This document shows positions 28,523 to 34,162 of a stretch of 34,162 nt of DNA, in pieces. The notes under the pieces are model-generated. The model made no database searches. It had not been told where the DNA came from and saw only the letters and a program-made list of their open reading frames with translations. The first letter of the stretch is position 1. Every line of letters begins with the position of its first letter. This DNA is from Clostridia bacterium (GTDB taxonomy: Bacteria > Bacillota > Clostridia > Oscillospirales > CAG-272): contig JAFULU010000238.1 of the NCBI GenBank assembly GCA_017483125.1, positions 1 through 34,162 of the forward strand. Direction: 5' to 3'. The translations under genes and the position numbers were made by a program.

Positions 28523-30148
28523 TTACAATTCCTTCTGCATGATGAAATACCGCCCGTCCGGCTCGCTTGACAGGTCGCGGATGACCGCAAATCCCGCTTT
28601 TTCGTAAAGGGATAGTAAGGCGTTGAACCGTTCCTTGTCCGGCTCCATCCGCTCCAGGGGGTAGACCTCGGCGTGGGTGTAGCCCTGCTTTTTGGCGAAT
28701 GCCAGCGCATGATCCAACAGCATTTCCTCGATCCCGCAGTTTTGGAAGAAGCGGGAGACCGGGATCTCCACGATGGAAAGGATCTTTGCTCCCTCGGGGG
28801 CGGTGGGGATGGCGCGCTCCTCCTCGGGAAGGGGGAGAACCTTGTACTTTTCCTTGACCCCGCAGTTGCAGTAGGCCAAAATGTCATTTCCGACATAAGC
28901 GGCGTAGCCCCTCATGACACCGCTGCCCACCAGCTCCTCCACCGCGGCCTTGTAGAAGCCCAGCATGGCTTCTCCGGCATAGCCTGGATAGCGTTTCATC
29001 CATTCCATGAGGTCTTTCTCATGGTAGGGCAGATCAAAAGCGATACTGAAATTGGAATAATTGGATTCGCATATATGCCGCTGGCAGAATCGGAAGTAGG
29101 CCAGCCCCTCATGGCGAAACAGGGGACGGCAGTCCACCTGCTCCTCCACGATACGCCGCCGCAGATCCAAGACGACAGGATCGGCCAGCAAGGGTGCTTG
29201 GGCATCGTCCATGATCAAACCGAGAAGGGCGCCGTGGAGATTCACTTCGTGGGTCAGAAGATCAAACAGCGGCGCGCGGTAGGGATGGTTGCCGAAGGGG
29301 ATCCCGTCATATTTCTTGGCCGCCTCGTAGGCATTAGTCATGGCAGACACAAATCCTTCGGTATTTCCTTCCTCGCGGCACAGCTCGGCCTCCCATACGT
29401 ATGTGGAGGGGAGGCAGTTGGTGTAGAGGACATCCTCGCCAAGCAGGGTATCCAGCAGGGTGCGAGCGGCCACCAAAGCCTCACGGCTATGGTTGGCAAA
29501 CAGCCTGCCGTACAGGGCCATCATGTCCCGACGGAGCTTTTTCTGCAGGTAACGGCGTTTTTCATCCCCTTCCAAAAGCATGGCCAGCTCCTTTTGAGGA
29601 TCCTTACAGGCAGCCGCCAGTCTCATGGCCTCCTCGCGGTTCCCCAGCGCAAAGAGGGTCTCCGCCAGCATGGAGGCGTAGGTCTCATCTTCGGGGTGTT
29701 CGTTGTGTAGCTCGCCAAACCGAATGGCGGCGCGGTTGAGATAGCGATCTCGGTCTATCTTAGATGTGGAACGCTCGCCGAGGATCTTCTCATCACAGGC
29801 GAGACGGTAACGGAAGGTCTCATCGTCAGGGAACTCCTTCAGGGCATCCAAGGAGACCAGCAAGGTAAGCTCCTCGCCAAACGGGATCGCCTTTTGAAAT
29901 CTTTCCTCCAGCTCTTTGCGGCGGTCGCCCCCCAGCAGCTCGTTGACCCCGATCCCCAGCACCTTGGAAATGGGCAACAGCTGGGTAATATCCGGCATGG
30001 TCTGCCCCGTCTCCCACTTGGAGATGGCCTGGGGGGACACGCCGACGGCTTGGGCCAGAGCCTCCTGGGTCAGTCCCCGCTCACGGCGGAGGCGGCGGAT
30101 GGTAGCGGAGACGGCGGCGGGATTGGTCGCGGGGGTGGGAGTGGGCAT
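28523..30148 (-). CDS. XRE-family regulator fused to a C-terminal GNAT acetyltransferase
   Basis: 541 residues; AAGGAGG precedes the ATG at 30148. Residues 14-70 are an HTH_3 domain ('IRRLRRERGLTQEALAQAVG', 'SPQAISKWETGQTMPDITQL'). Residues about 75-390 are helical with repeated 'ETFRYRLACDEKILGE', 'ETYASMLAETLFALGNREEA'-like stretches, as in the TPR-like part of many Clostridial XRE proteins. Residues about 395-541 resemble a GNAT domain: 'GYAAYVGNDILAYCNCG', 'ILSIVEIPVSRFFQNCGIEE', 'MLLDHALAFAKKQGYTHAEV' and 'LLSLYEKAGFAVIRDL' with the typical closing 'YFIMQKEL'. A DNA-binding protein joined to an acetyltransferase suggests sensing or modifying a small molecule or protein partner; targets are unknown. 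It has its own promoter. Confidence 0.8.
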   Translation of the reverse strand: MPTPTPATNPAAVSATIRRLRRERGLTQEALAQAVGVSPQAISKWETGQTMPDITQLLPISKVLGIGVNELLGGDRRKELEERFQKAIPFGEELTLLVSLDALKEFPDDETFRYRLACDEKILGERSTSKIDRDRYLNRAAIRFGELHNEHPEDETYASMLAETLFALGNREEAMRLAAACKDPQKELAMLLEGDEKRRYLQKKLRRDMMALYGRLFANHSREALVAARTLLDTLLGEDVLYTNCLPSTYVWEAELCREEGNTEGFVSAMTNAYEAAKKYDGIPFGNHPYRAPLFDLLTHEVNLHGALLGLIMDDAQAPLLADPVVLDLRRRIVEEQVDCRPLFRHEGLAYFRFCQRHICESNYSNFSIAFDLPYHEKDLMEWMKRYPGYAGEAMLGFYKAAVEELVGSGVMRGYAAYVGNDILAYCNCGVKEKYKVLPLPEEERAIPTAPEGAKILSIVEIPVSRFFQNCGIEEMLLDHALAFAKKQGYTHAEVYPLERMEPDKERFNALLSLYEKAGFAVIRDLSSEPDGRYFIMQKEL

Positions 30149-30183
30149 GGCGGGTCCTCCTTTTTTGGTGTGGGTCTGGGTCT

Positions 30184-30212
30184 ATTATAGCACAGGATGG
30201 GAGAATTGGCAA
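30184..30212 (-). promoter_or_regulatory. Sigma-A promoter of the XRE-GNAT gene
   Basis: Minus strand: TTGCCA (30207-30212), 17-bp spacer, TATAAT (30184-30189). Element D begins 45 bases upstream of the -35. Confidence 0.85.
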
Positions 30213-30256
30213 GTGAGAAAACGGATATGGGGGGACAACCGGTGGTTGAGGCGGGC

Positions 30257-30497
30257 AAATTGCAGTTTAGCGGGGAGCTTGAGAATGCAAAATGCAAAAT
30301 GCGAAATGCAAAATGAATGAAGCCTTTTGCTTCGCAAAAGCCTATTTTATGGTAAGATTTTCCGATTAAACACCCGAAAAGCATTGCCCTGTATGGAATA
30401 TCCATAGTCGAAAGCCGTTATCGTACCGCCGCTTCGTTCTTGATTTTGCATTTTGCATTTTGCATTTCGGTCGCAGAGCGATAAACCCAAATTTGAA
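30257..30497. repeat. Element D: heptamer element sharing both ends with element A (opposite orientation)
   Basis: Right end: CGATAAACCCAAATTT (30479-30494), part of 26 bases (30472-30497) that are the exact reverse complement of 6353-6378 in element A. Left end: AAATTGCAGTTTAGCG (30257-30272), matching the complement of element A's other end (6635-6650) at 14 of 16. Inside, TGCAAAA, TGCAAAA, TGCGAAA and TGCAAAA (30286-30313) face TTTTGCA three times plus a TTTCGGT variant (30444-30471). Between the arms is a CTTTTGC-TTC-GCAAAAG hairpin (30324-30340). The element separates the divergent XRE-GNAT and endonuclease genes. Confidence 0.75.
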
Positions 30498-30514
30498 AAT
30501 CTTTCCCCACCCTA

Positions 30515-30543
30515 TTGCAAAATCCCGCCCAATCTGTTAAAAT
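30515..30543 (+). promoter_or_regulatory. Sigma-A promoter of the endonuclease IV-like gene
   Basis: TTGCAA (30515-30520), 17-bp spacer, TAAAAT (30538-30543), starting 18 bases outside element D. Confidence 0.8.
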
Positions 30544-30597
30544 AGTAGGAGAAACAAATCCCCTTTGGCGGGAGCCCCCCGCCGGAAAGGAACGTAT

Positions 30598-31470
30598 ATG
30601 ATCGACTTCAAGACTGTCACCACCCCCACCTTCGGCCCAGGCGGCAACGGGGAGTGGTTCAAGCAAGAGGGCGGGAAAGCCACCATCCAGGCTCCCGGCT
30701 GGCTGAAGCAGAAGGGTCTCGACGCCTACGAGTACGAGGCGGGCAAGGGCATCACCGCCGGTGAGGGCGCCCTCGCCGCGATTGGACTGAAAGCCCGCGA
30801 GCACGGTATCCTCATGTCCCTTCACGCCCCCTACTTCATCTCCCTGTCCTCGGTGGAGGAGGAGAAGCGCACCAACAGCATCGGCTACATTCAAAAGTCC
30901 CTCTGGGCCGCCGAGCTGCTGGGTGCGGACACCATCGTCATCCACAGCGGCAGTGCGGGCAAGATCTCCCGTGAGGAGGCCATGCGGCTGTCCTGCGACA
31001 CCCTCGCCCGCCTCATGGAGACGGTGGGGGACACCCCCATCCGCCTGGGTATTGAGACCATGGGTAAGCGCAACCAGCTGGGGACTCTGGACGAGGTCAT
31101 CGAGCAGTGCAAGGTGGACCCCCACTTCCATCCCGTGGTGGATTTCGGCCACCTCAACGCCAGAGGGGTGGGCGGTCAGTTCCCCGACAGGGACAGCTAC
31201 CGTCGGGTCTTCCACACCATCGCCGACCGTCTGGGCGCCGAGTACGCTACCCACCTCCATTGCCACTTCTCCAAGATCGAGTTCACCGACGCGGGAGAAA
31301 AGCGCCACGTCACCTTTGAGGACACCGTCTACGGCCCCGCGTTCGAGCCGCTGATGGAGGCCATCATTACGGACGGTCTCTGCCCCCGCATCATCTGCGA
31401 GTCGGACGGGACCATGGCGGAGGACGCGCTGGCGATGAAGAAGTACTGGACCGAGCGCAGGGGAGAGTAA
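30598..31470 (+). CDS. Endonuclease IV-like TIM-barrel protein (AP endonuclease family 2)
   Basis: 290 residues from the ATG at 30598, with GGAAAGGA upstream; an earlier ATG at 30565 has no ribosome site. Metal-ligand motifs of the Nfo/xylose-isomerase-like barrel are in place: 'SLHAPYFISLSS' near 80, 'TIVIHSGSAGKI' near 113, 'LGIETMGKRNQLG' near 150, 'PVVDFGHLNARG' near 180, 'THLHCHFSKIEFTDAGEKRH' near 218 and 'IICESDGTMAED' near 266. Endonuclease IV cuts DNA 5' of abasic sites. The 'DFGHLNAR' variant is common in Clostridial and archaeal relatives annotated as deoxyribonuclease IV. A role as a sugar isomerase-like enzyme cannot be excluded. Confidence 0.8.
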   Translation: MIDFKTVTTPTFGPGGNGEWFKQEGGKATIQAPGWLKQKGLDAYEYEAGKGITAGEGALAAIGLKAREHGILMSLHAPYFISLSSVEEEKRTNSIGYIQKSLWAAELLGADTIVIHSGSAGKISREEAMRLSCDTLARLMETVGDTPIRLGIETMGKRNQLGTLDEVIEQCKVDPHFHPVVDFGHLNARGVGGQFPDRDSYRRVFHTIADRLGAEYATHLHCHFSKIEFTDAGEKRHVTFEDTVYGPAFEPLMEAIITDGLCPRIICESDGTMAEDALAMKKYWTERRGE

Positions 31471-31477
31471 GACAAAC

Positions 31478-31498
31478 AAAAAGCGGCATCCCCGCCGC
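31478..31498 (-). terminator. Terminator of the toxin mRNA
   Basis: Stem GCGGC/GCCGC (31483-31498) followed on the minus strand by TTTTT (31478-31482); on the plus strand no T-run follows. The only minus-strand gene it can serve is the small peptide at 31720-31628. Confidence 0.65.
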
Positions 31499-31520
31499 CG
31501 TGAAAAATTCCGAAAAAGTA

Positions 31521-31549
31521 TTGACAAACCAAGCAAAGTGTGGTATCAT
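31521..31549 (+). promoter_or_regulatory. Sigma-A promoter of the candidate antisense RNA
   Basis: TTGACA (31521-31526), 17-bp spacer, TATCAT (31544-31549); predicted start near 31556. No open frame with a ribosome site follows before the terminator. Confidence 0.85.
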
Positions 31550-31555
31550 AAAGGC

Positions 31556-31639
31556 GTAGGAGCTACCGGCAACGGTCACTTCCTCACTTGCGATACAGAT
31601 AACCGCACAGATTGGTCGTCAGGGCGGTTATCTTTTTTT
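31556..31639 (+). ncRNA. Candidate antitoxin antisense RNA, about 84 nt
   Basis: The interval between a consensus promoter and an intrinsic terminator holds no gene on the plus strand. The RNA would fold a small ACCG-GCAA-CGGT tetraloop hairpin (31565-31576) and end in the perfect 10-bp terminator stem AGATAACCGC/GCGGTTATCT (31597-31633) with T6. It is fully complementary to the last codons, stop and 3' untranslated part of the peptide gene on the minus strand. This convergent 3'-end overlap matches the layout of type I antitoxins such as RatA or SR4 of Bacillus. The start point is predicted from the promoter; expression is inferred. Confidence 0.7.
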
Positions 31640-31720
31640 ATTGTAAATATCCATTATCAGACGGATCACAGCTATCAGAAGCGTGCAAAACAGGAAAAAC
31701 AGTTCCCATGTCATGACCAT
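31628..31720 (-). CDS. 30-residue hydrophobic peptide, candidate type I (holin-like) toxin
   Basis: The peptide begins MVMTWELFFLFCTLLIAVIR and ends IYNKKR: one membrane helix of about 20 residues and a short basic tail. That is the build of the putative holin-like toxin (Hol-Tox) and TxpA/Bsr groups of type I toxins. The ATG at 31720 has a very strong ribosome site, GGGGGAGGTGAT (31725-31736), eight bases from its GGAGG core. The frame stays open upstream to about 31900, but the promoter's -10 lies within that stretch, so the short form is chosen. Consensus promoter at 31857-31885, terminator at 31478-31498, convergent RNA at 31556-31639. Toxicity is inferred from shape and gene layout; the family match is by eye. 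Confidence 0.68.
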   Translation of the reverse strand: MVMTWELFFLFCTLLIAVIRLIMDIYNKKR

Positions 31721-31724
31721 GTAT

Positions 31725-31767
31725 ATCACCTCCCCCTTTGCGATGTTGGACAGGGCATCGGGAAAGG
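31725..31767 (-). promoter_or_regulatory. Shine-Dalgarno masking helix in the toxin leader
   Basis: On the minus strand CCTTTCCC (31760-31767) can pair over all eight bases, two as G-U, with GGGGGAGG (31729-31736) of the ribosome site. The helix encloses a CGATG/CATCG stem. Full-length toxin mRNAs of type I systems often hide their ribosome site in this way. Confidence 0.55.
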
Positions 31768-31856
31768 CAAAAAAGATTTCGACTTCCCCGAAATAGAGGA
31801 AGCGACCGCCGCCGTTCAGGCAACTCCTACGGGACACCTTTCGGTATCCGCTGGGT

Positions 31857-31885
31857 ATTATACCACAATTCACCCATATTGTCAA
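31857..31885 (-). promoter_or_regulatory. Perfect-consensus promoter of the toxin gene
   Basis: Minus strand: TTGACA (31880-31885), 17-bp spacer, TATAAT (31857-31862). The predicted start near 31850 falls at the base of a GGATACC-GAAA-GGTGTCC hairpin (31832-31849), which would protect the 5' end. The leader to the ATG is about 130 bases. Confidence 0.87.
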
Positions 31886-31917
31886 CCGCTTTCGACACAC
31901 ACCACATCAACAGAACC

Positions 31918-32826
31918 ATGAAACTCACCGACTTCAGGACCCTCACCCCCATCGACTACGGCTGGTCGGGGGACCGCAAATACCGCGCCGTCACCCCCGA
32001 CGGCACCCCCTATTTCCTCCGCGTCACCTCCCGCGAGCGGGGTGACCGTTTTGTCAAGCTCTTCGACCTCCAGAAGACCGTGGCCGCCACGGGGATCCCC
32101 ATGTGTCAGCCGATCGCCGTGGGAGAGTGCGATGAGGGGGTCTACGCCATCCATTCCTGGGTTGACGGGGTGGACGCCGAACCGAACGTCCCCAAGCTAC
32201 CCACCGAGGTGCAGTACCGTCTGGGCCGCGACGCGGGGGCGTATCTGACCCGCATCCACTCCATCCCCGCCCCGCCCGATCAGCCCGATTGGGAGGCCCG
32301 CTTCAACGCCAAGATCGACCGCAAGATCCAAATGTACGCCGATTGCCCCATCCGGTTTGAGGGCGACCGTCACCTCCTGCGCTACATCGAGGAGAACCGC
32401 TACCTGCTCCGTAACCGCCCCCAGACCTTCCAGCACGGGGACTACCACATCGGCAACATGATGCTGACCGACGCTGAGACCGACCCCAAGATCGTGGTCA
32501 TCGACTTTGACCGCTACGACTTCGGCGACCCCTGGGAGGAGTTCAATCGCATCGTCTGGTGCGCCCAGGCCGCGCCTGTCTTCGCCACGGGGCTGGTGGA
32601 CGGCTACTTCGGGGTGGGCGAGACTACCGCCGTCCCCATGGAGTTCTGGCGGCTGTTGGCGCTCTATATCAGCAGTAATATGCTCTCCTCGGTGCCGTGG
32701 GCCATCCCCTTCGGGGAGGGGGAGGTGCAGACCATGCTGAAGCAGGCGGGGGACGTGCTGGGGTGGTACGATGATATGAAAAATCCCGTACCTGCGTGGT
32801 ACGACGCGAACCTATCCAAAAAGTAA
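31918..32826 (+). CDS. Aminoglycoside phosphotransferase (APH)-like kinase
   Basis: 302 residues. The APH/choline-kinase fold is shown by an N-lobe with 'YRAVTPDGTPYFLRVTS' (nucleotide-binding lysine replaced by arginine or placed elsewhere), the Brenner motif 'FQHGDYHIGNMML' near residue 172 (catalytic Asp and Asn) and the metal-binding 'VVIDFDRYDFGDPWEEFNRI' near 194. Such proteins phosphorylate small molecules; many in Clostridia are housekeeping kinases of unknown substrate, so antibiotic resistance should not be assumed. No good ribosome site precedes the ATG at 31918, and no clear plus-strand promoter is seen. It is divergent from the toxin promoter, whose -35 ends only 33 bases before this start. 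Confidence 0.8.
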   Translation: MKLTDFRTLTPIDYGWSGDRKYRAVTPDGTPYFLRVTSRERGDRFVKLFDLQKTVAATGIPMCQPIAVGECDEGVYAIHSWVDGVDAEPNVPKLPTEVQYRLGRDAGAYLTRIHSIPAPPDQPDWEARFNAKIDRKIQMYADCPIRFEGDRHLLRYIEENRYLLRNRPQTFQHGDYHIGNMMLTDAETDPKIVVIDFDRYDFGDPWEEFNRIVWCAQAAPVFATGLVDGYFGVGETTAVPMEFWRLLALYISSNMLSSVPWAIPFGEGEVQTMLKQAGDVLGWYDDMKNPVPAWYDANLSKK

Positions 32827-32836
32827 CTCCACCTCT

Positions 32837-32862
32837 TTTGTAGGGGAGGGGTCTCCCCTCCC
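32837..32862. repeat. Short GTAGGGG-type hairpin repeat
   Basis: TTTGTAGGGG starts a hairpin GGGAGGGG-TCT-CCCCTCCC (32844-32862). It begins like the repeats at 20555 and 25318. It lies in the 108-base gap between the kinase and peptidase genes. Confidence 0.6.
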
Positions 32863-32934
32863 GCGCGTCCAATACAGCGCCAATGAGCGACACGCCAATC
32901 CATCCAACACCAAAACAACAAGGAGATAAAAACC

Positions 32935-34014
32935 ATGTCCCATCTTACCAAGCTCCAATCCGCCATGAAGGCGGCTCACACCGAGGCCATCGTGGTCTCC
33001 TCCGAGATCAACCAGCGTTACCTGTCGGGTCTCAACTACACCGACGGCTTCGTGGTGGTCCTCCCCGAAAAGGCCTTCCTGCTGGCCGACTTCCGCTACA
33101 TCGAGGACGCCCGCACCCAGGTGGACGCCTCTGAGTTTGAGATTATCATGCCCGACCGCTCCATGCTGGCCTACGTGGCCGCCATTCTGAAGGACTACGG
33201 CGTAAAGGTGGCTCTTTTTGAGGAGGCGACCCTGTCCTACTCCCTGCTGGAGAGATTCAAGAAAACCTTTGAGGGGGTGGAGATGCAGAGCGGCGCGTCG
33301 GCCATGATCGACGGTCTGCGCCTGTACAAGGATGCCGCCGAGATCGAGAAGATGACCCGCGCTCAAAAGCTGACCGACGACGCCTTCGCCCACATCCTGA
33401 ACTTCATCAACCCCGACCGCACCGAGATAGAGGTGGCTCTGGAGCTGGAGTTCTTCATGCGTGCCCATGGCTCCGAGGGGACCGCCTTTGACACCATCGC
33501 GGTGTCGGGTACCCAGTCCTCCCGCCCCCACGGCGTGCCCCGCCCCGTGAAGCTGGAGCGTGGCTTCTTCACCATGGACTTCGGCGCCCGCGTGGACGGC
33601 TACTGCGCCGACATGACCCGTACCGTGGTCATCGGCAAGGCCGACGAGGAGATCAAGTGCCTCTACAACACCGTCCTCCGCGCCCAGACCACCGCCATTG
33701 AGTCTCTGAAGGTCGGCCTTCCCTGCGCCGAGGCGGACAAGATCGCCCGCGACATCATTGACAACGCCGGCTACAAGGGCCTGTTCGGCCACAGCCTGGG
33801 CCACGGCGTGGGACTCTACATCCACGAGTCCCCCCGCTTTGCCGCCTCTGTCCCCGCCGACGTCCTCCTGGCTCCCGGCCACGTGGTGACGGTGGAGCCC
33901 GGCATCTATATCGAGGGCAAGTACGGCTGCCGCATCGAGGATATGATTGCGGTCTTGGAGGATGGGACCATTCATGACTTTACCAAGAGTCCTAAGGAAT
34001 TGATCGAGCTGTAA
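32935..34014 (+). CDS. Xaa-Pro aminopeptidase/dipeptidase, M24B family
   Basis: 359 residues, usual for the short Firmicute Xaa-Pro peptidases. These cytoplasmic two-metal enzymes release residues N-terminal to proline. The N-terminal creatinase domain is 'INQRYLSGLNYTDGFVVVLP' and onward to about residue 125. The pita-bread domain keeps all five ligands: 'TMDFGARVDGYCADMTRTVV' (two Asp, near 213), 'FGHSLGHGVGLYIHESPR' (His, near 282), 'VTVEPGIYIEG' (Glu, near 318) and 'CRIEDM' (Glu, near 335). AAGGAG precedes the ATG. PepP/PepQ-type genes often lie before efp, but the window ends too early to check. A possible element end starts at its stop codon. Confidence 0.92.
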   Translation: MSHLTKLQSAMKAAHTEAIVVSSEINQRYLSGLNYTDGFVVVLPEKAFLLADFRYIEDARTQVDASEFEIIMPDRSMLAYVAAILKDYGVKVALFEEATLSYSLLERFKKTFEGVEMQSGASAMIDGLRLYKDAAEIEKMTRAQKLTDDAFAHILNFINPDRTEIEVALELEFFMRAHGSEGTAFDTIAVSGTQSSRPHGVPRPVKLERGFFTMDFGARVDGYCADMTRTVVIGKADEEIKCLYNTVLRAQTTAIESLKVGLPCAEADKIARDIIDNAGYKGLFGHSLGHGVGLYIHESPRFAASVPADVLLAPGHVVTVEPGIYIEGKYGCRIEDMIAVLEDGTIHDFTKSPKELIEL

Positions 34015-34125
34015 ATTGGGGTTTATAGGTCTACTGTCTGACGGAAGAGGCGGTGACACGATCCACCCTCATCCGCCTCCCGCCGCAGGAGCTGGTCGGC
34101 ACCTTCCCCCGCGGGGAAGGCAAGA
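34013..34125. repeat. Repeat region after the peptidase gene
   Basis: Directly at the stop codon AAATTGGGGTTTATAGG (34014-34030) resembles the end of elements A and D (14 of 16 bases before the last position). Further on, GAGGCGG (about 34048) faces CCGCCTC (about 34075), and CCTTCCCC-CGC-GGGGAAGG (34102-34120) is a hairpin of the same type as the right half of the 8702-8816 repeat. Nothing coding is seen from 34015 to the window end. Confidence 0.5.
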
Positions 34126-34162
34126 TCTTTATGTTTTTTGTTATCCAAAAACTTATATGTAT

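Noticed and set aside
31721..31900. Longer 90-residue version of the toxin peptide
   Set aside because: The perfect promoter's -10 box lies inside this stretch, and the strong ribosome site points to the ATG at 31720.
31918..32826. APH-like gene as an antibiotic resistance gene
   Set aside because: Only the general kinase motifs are visible; many housekeeping relatives exist and no mobile resistance context is present.

Overview
The window looks like a chromosomal piece of a high-GC gut Firmicute of the class Clostridia (Oscillospiraceae/Ruminococcaceae-like). The evidence is class III fructose-1,6-bisphosphatase, YqeG, ThiN, HisK, strong AAGGAGG-type ribosome sites, consensus sigma-A promoters (TTGACA, 17 bp, TATAAT or TACAAT), secreted proteins with Thr/Pro-rich 'PTEAPTE' linkers, and many short non-coding palindromic repeats. 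No phage, plasmid, IS or CRISPR genes are visible. The first 489 bases are an AT-rich partial BspA-type gene that differs from everything after it.

Layout. From 0.5 to 2.7 kb (minus) lies an amino-sugar pair, glmM plus a stand-alone left-handed beta-helix acetyltransferase. From 2.8 to 6.3 kb is a two-gene secreted pair: a GH99-like lipoprotein with a CBM9-like domain and a membrane-tailed beta-rich protein. Next come fbp and three cell-surface or metabolic genes (unknown lipoprotein, NodB-like deacetylase, VOC protein). From 11.9 to 20.4 kb (minus) are a GH127-like protein, a serine hydrolase, two paralogous sugar-binding lipoproteins each with its own promoter and terminator, HisK, and an unknown 511-residue protein. 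At 21.4 kb mtnN and a 1006-residue beta-helix glycosidase diverge. Then follow rpsT, thiN, tRNA-Ser(GGA), a small lipoprotein, yqeG, a zinc-ribbon/membrane pair, an XRE-GNAT fusion regulator, an endonuclease IV-like enzyme, a compact candidate type I toxin-antitoxin locus (31.5-31.9 kb), an APH-like kinase and an M24 peptidase.

The most unusual content is non-coding. Elements A (6353-6650) and B (11605-11863) are built from a 7-bp word repeated four times in one orientation and four times inverted, with a different small hairpin between most copies. The word is GTGAAAT in A and ATATCGA in B. Element D (30257-30497) uses TGCAAAA and shares with A an exact 26-bp terminal sequence and the opposite terminus; element C (26909-27162) has the same TGCAAAA words in 4+4 inverted arrangement but no recognisable termini. 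I read these as one family of small non-autonomous elements or structured RNAs with conserved ends and a variable heptamer/hairpin interior.

The second notable locus is the toxin candidate: a 30-residue hydrophobic peptide read from a perfect-consensus promoter, with a 5' stem-loop, a Shine-Dalgarno site that can be masked, its own terminator, and a convergent ~84-nt RNA covering its 3' end. The carbohydrate genes together suggest scavenging of host or plant glycans.
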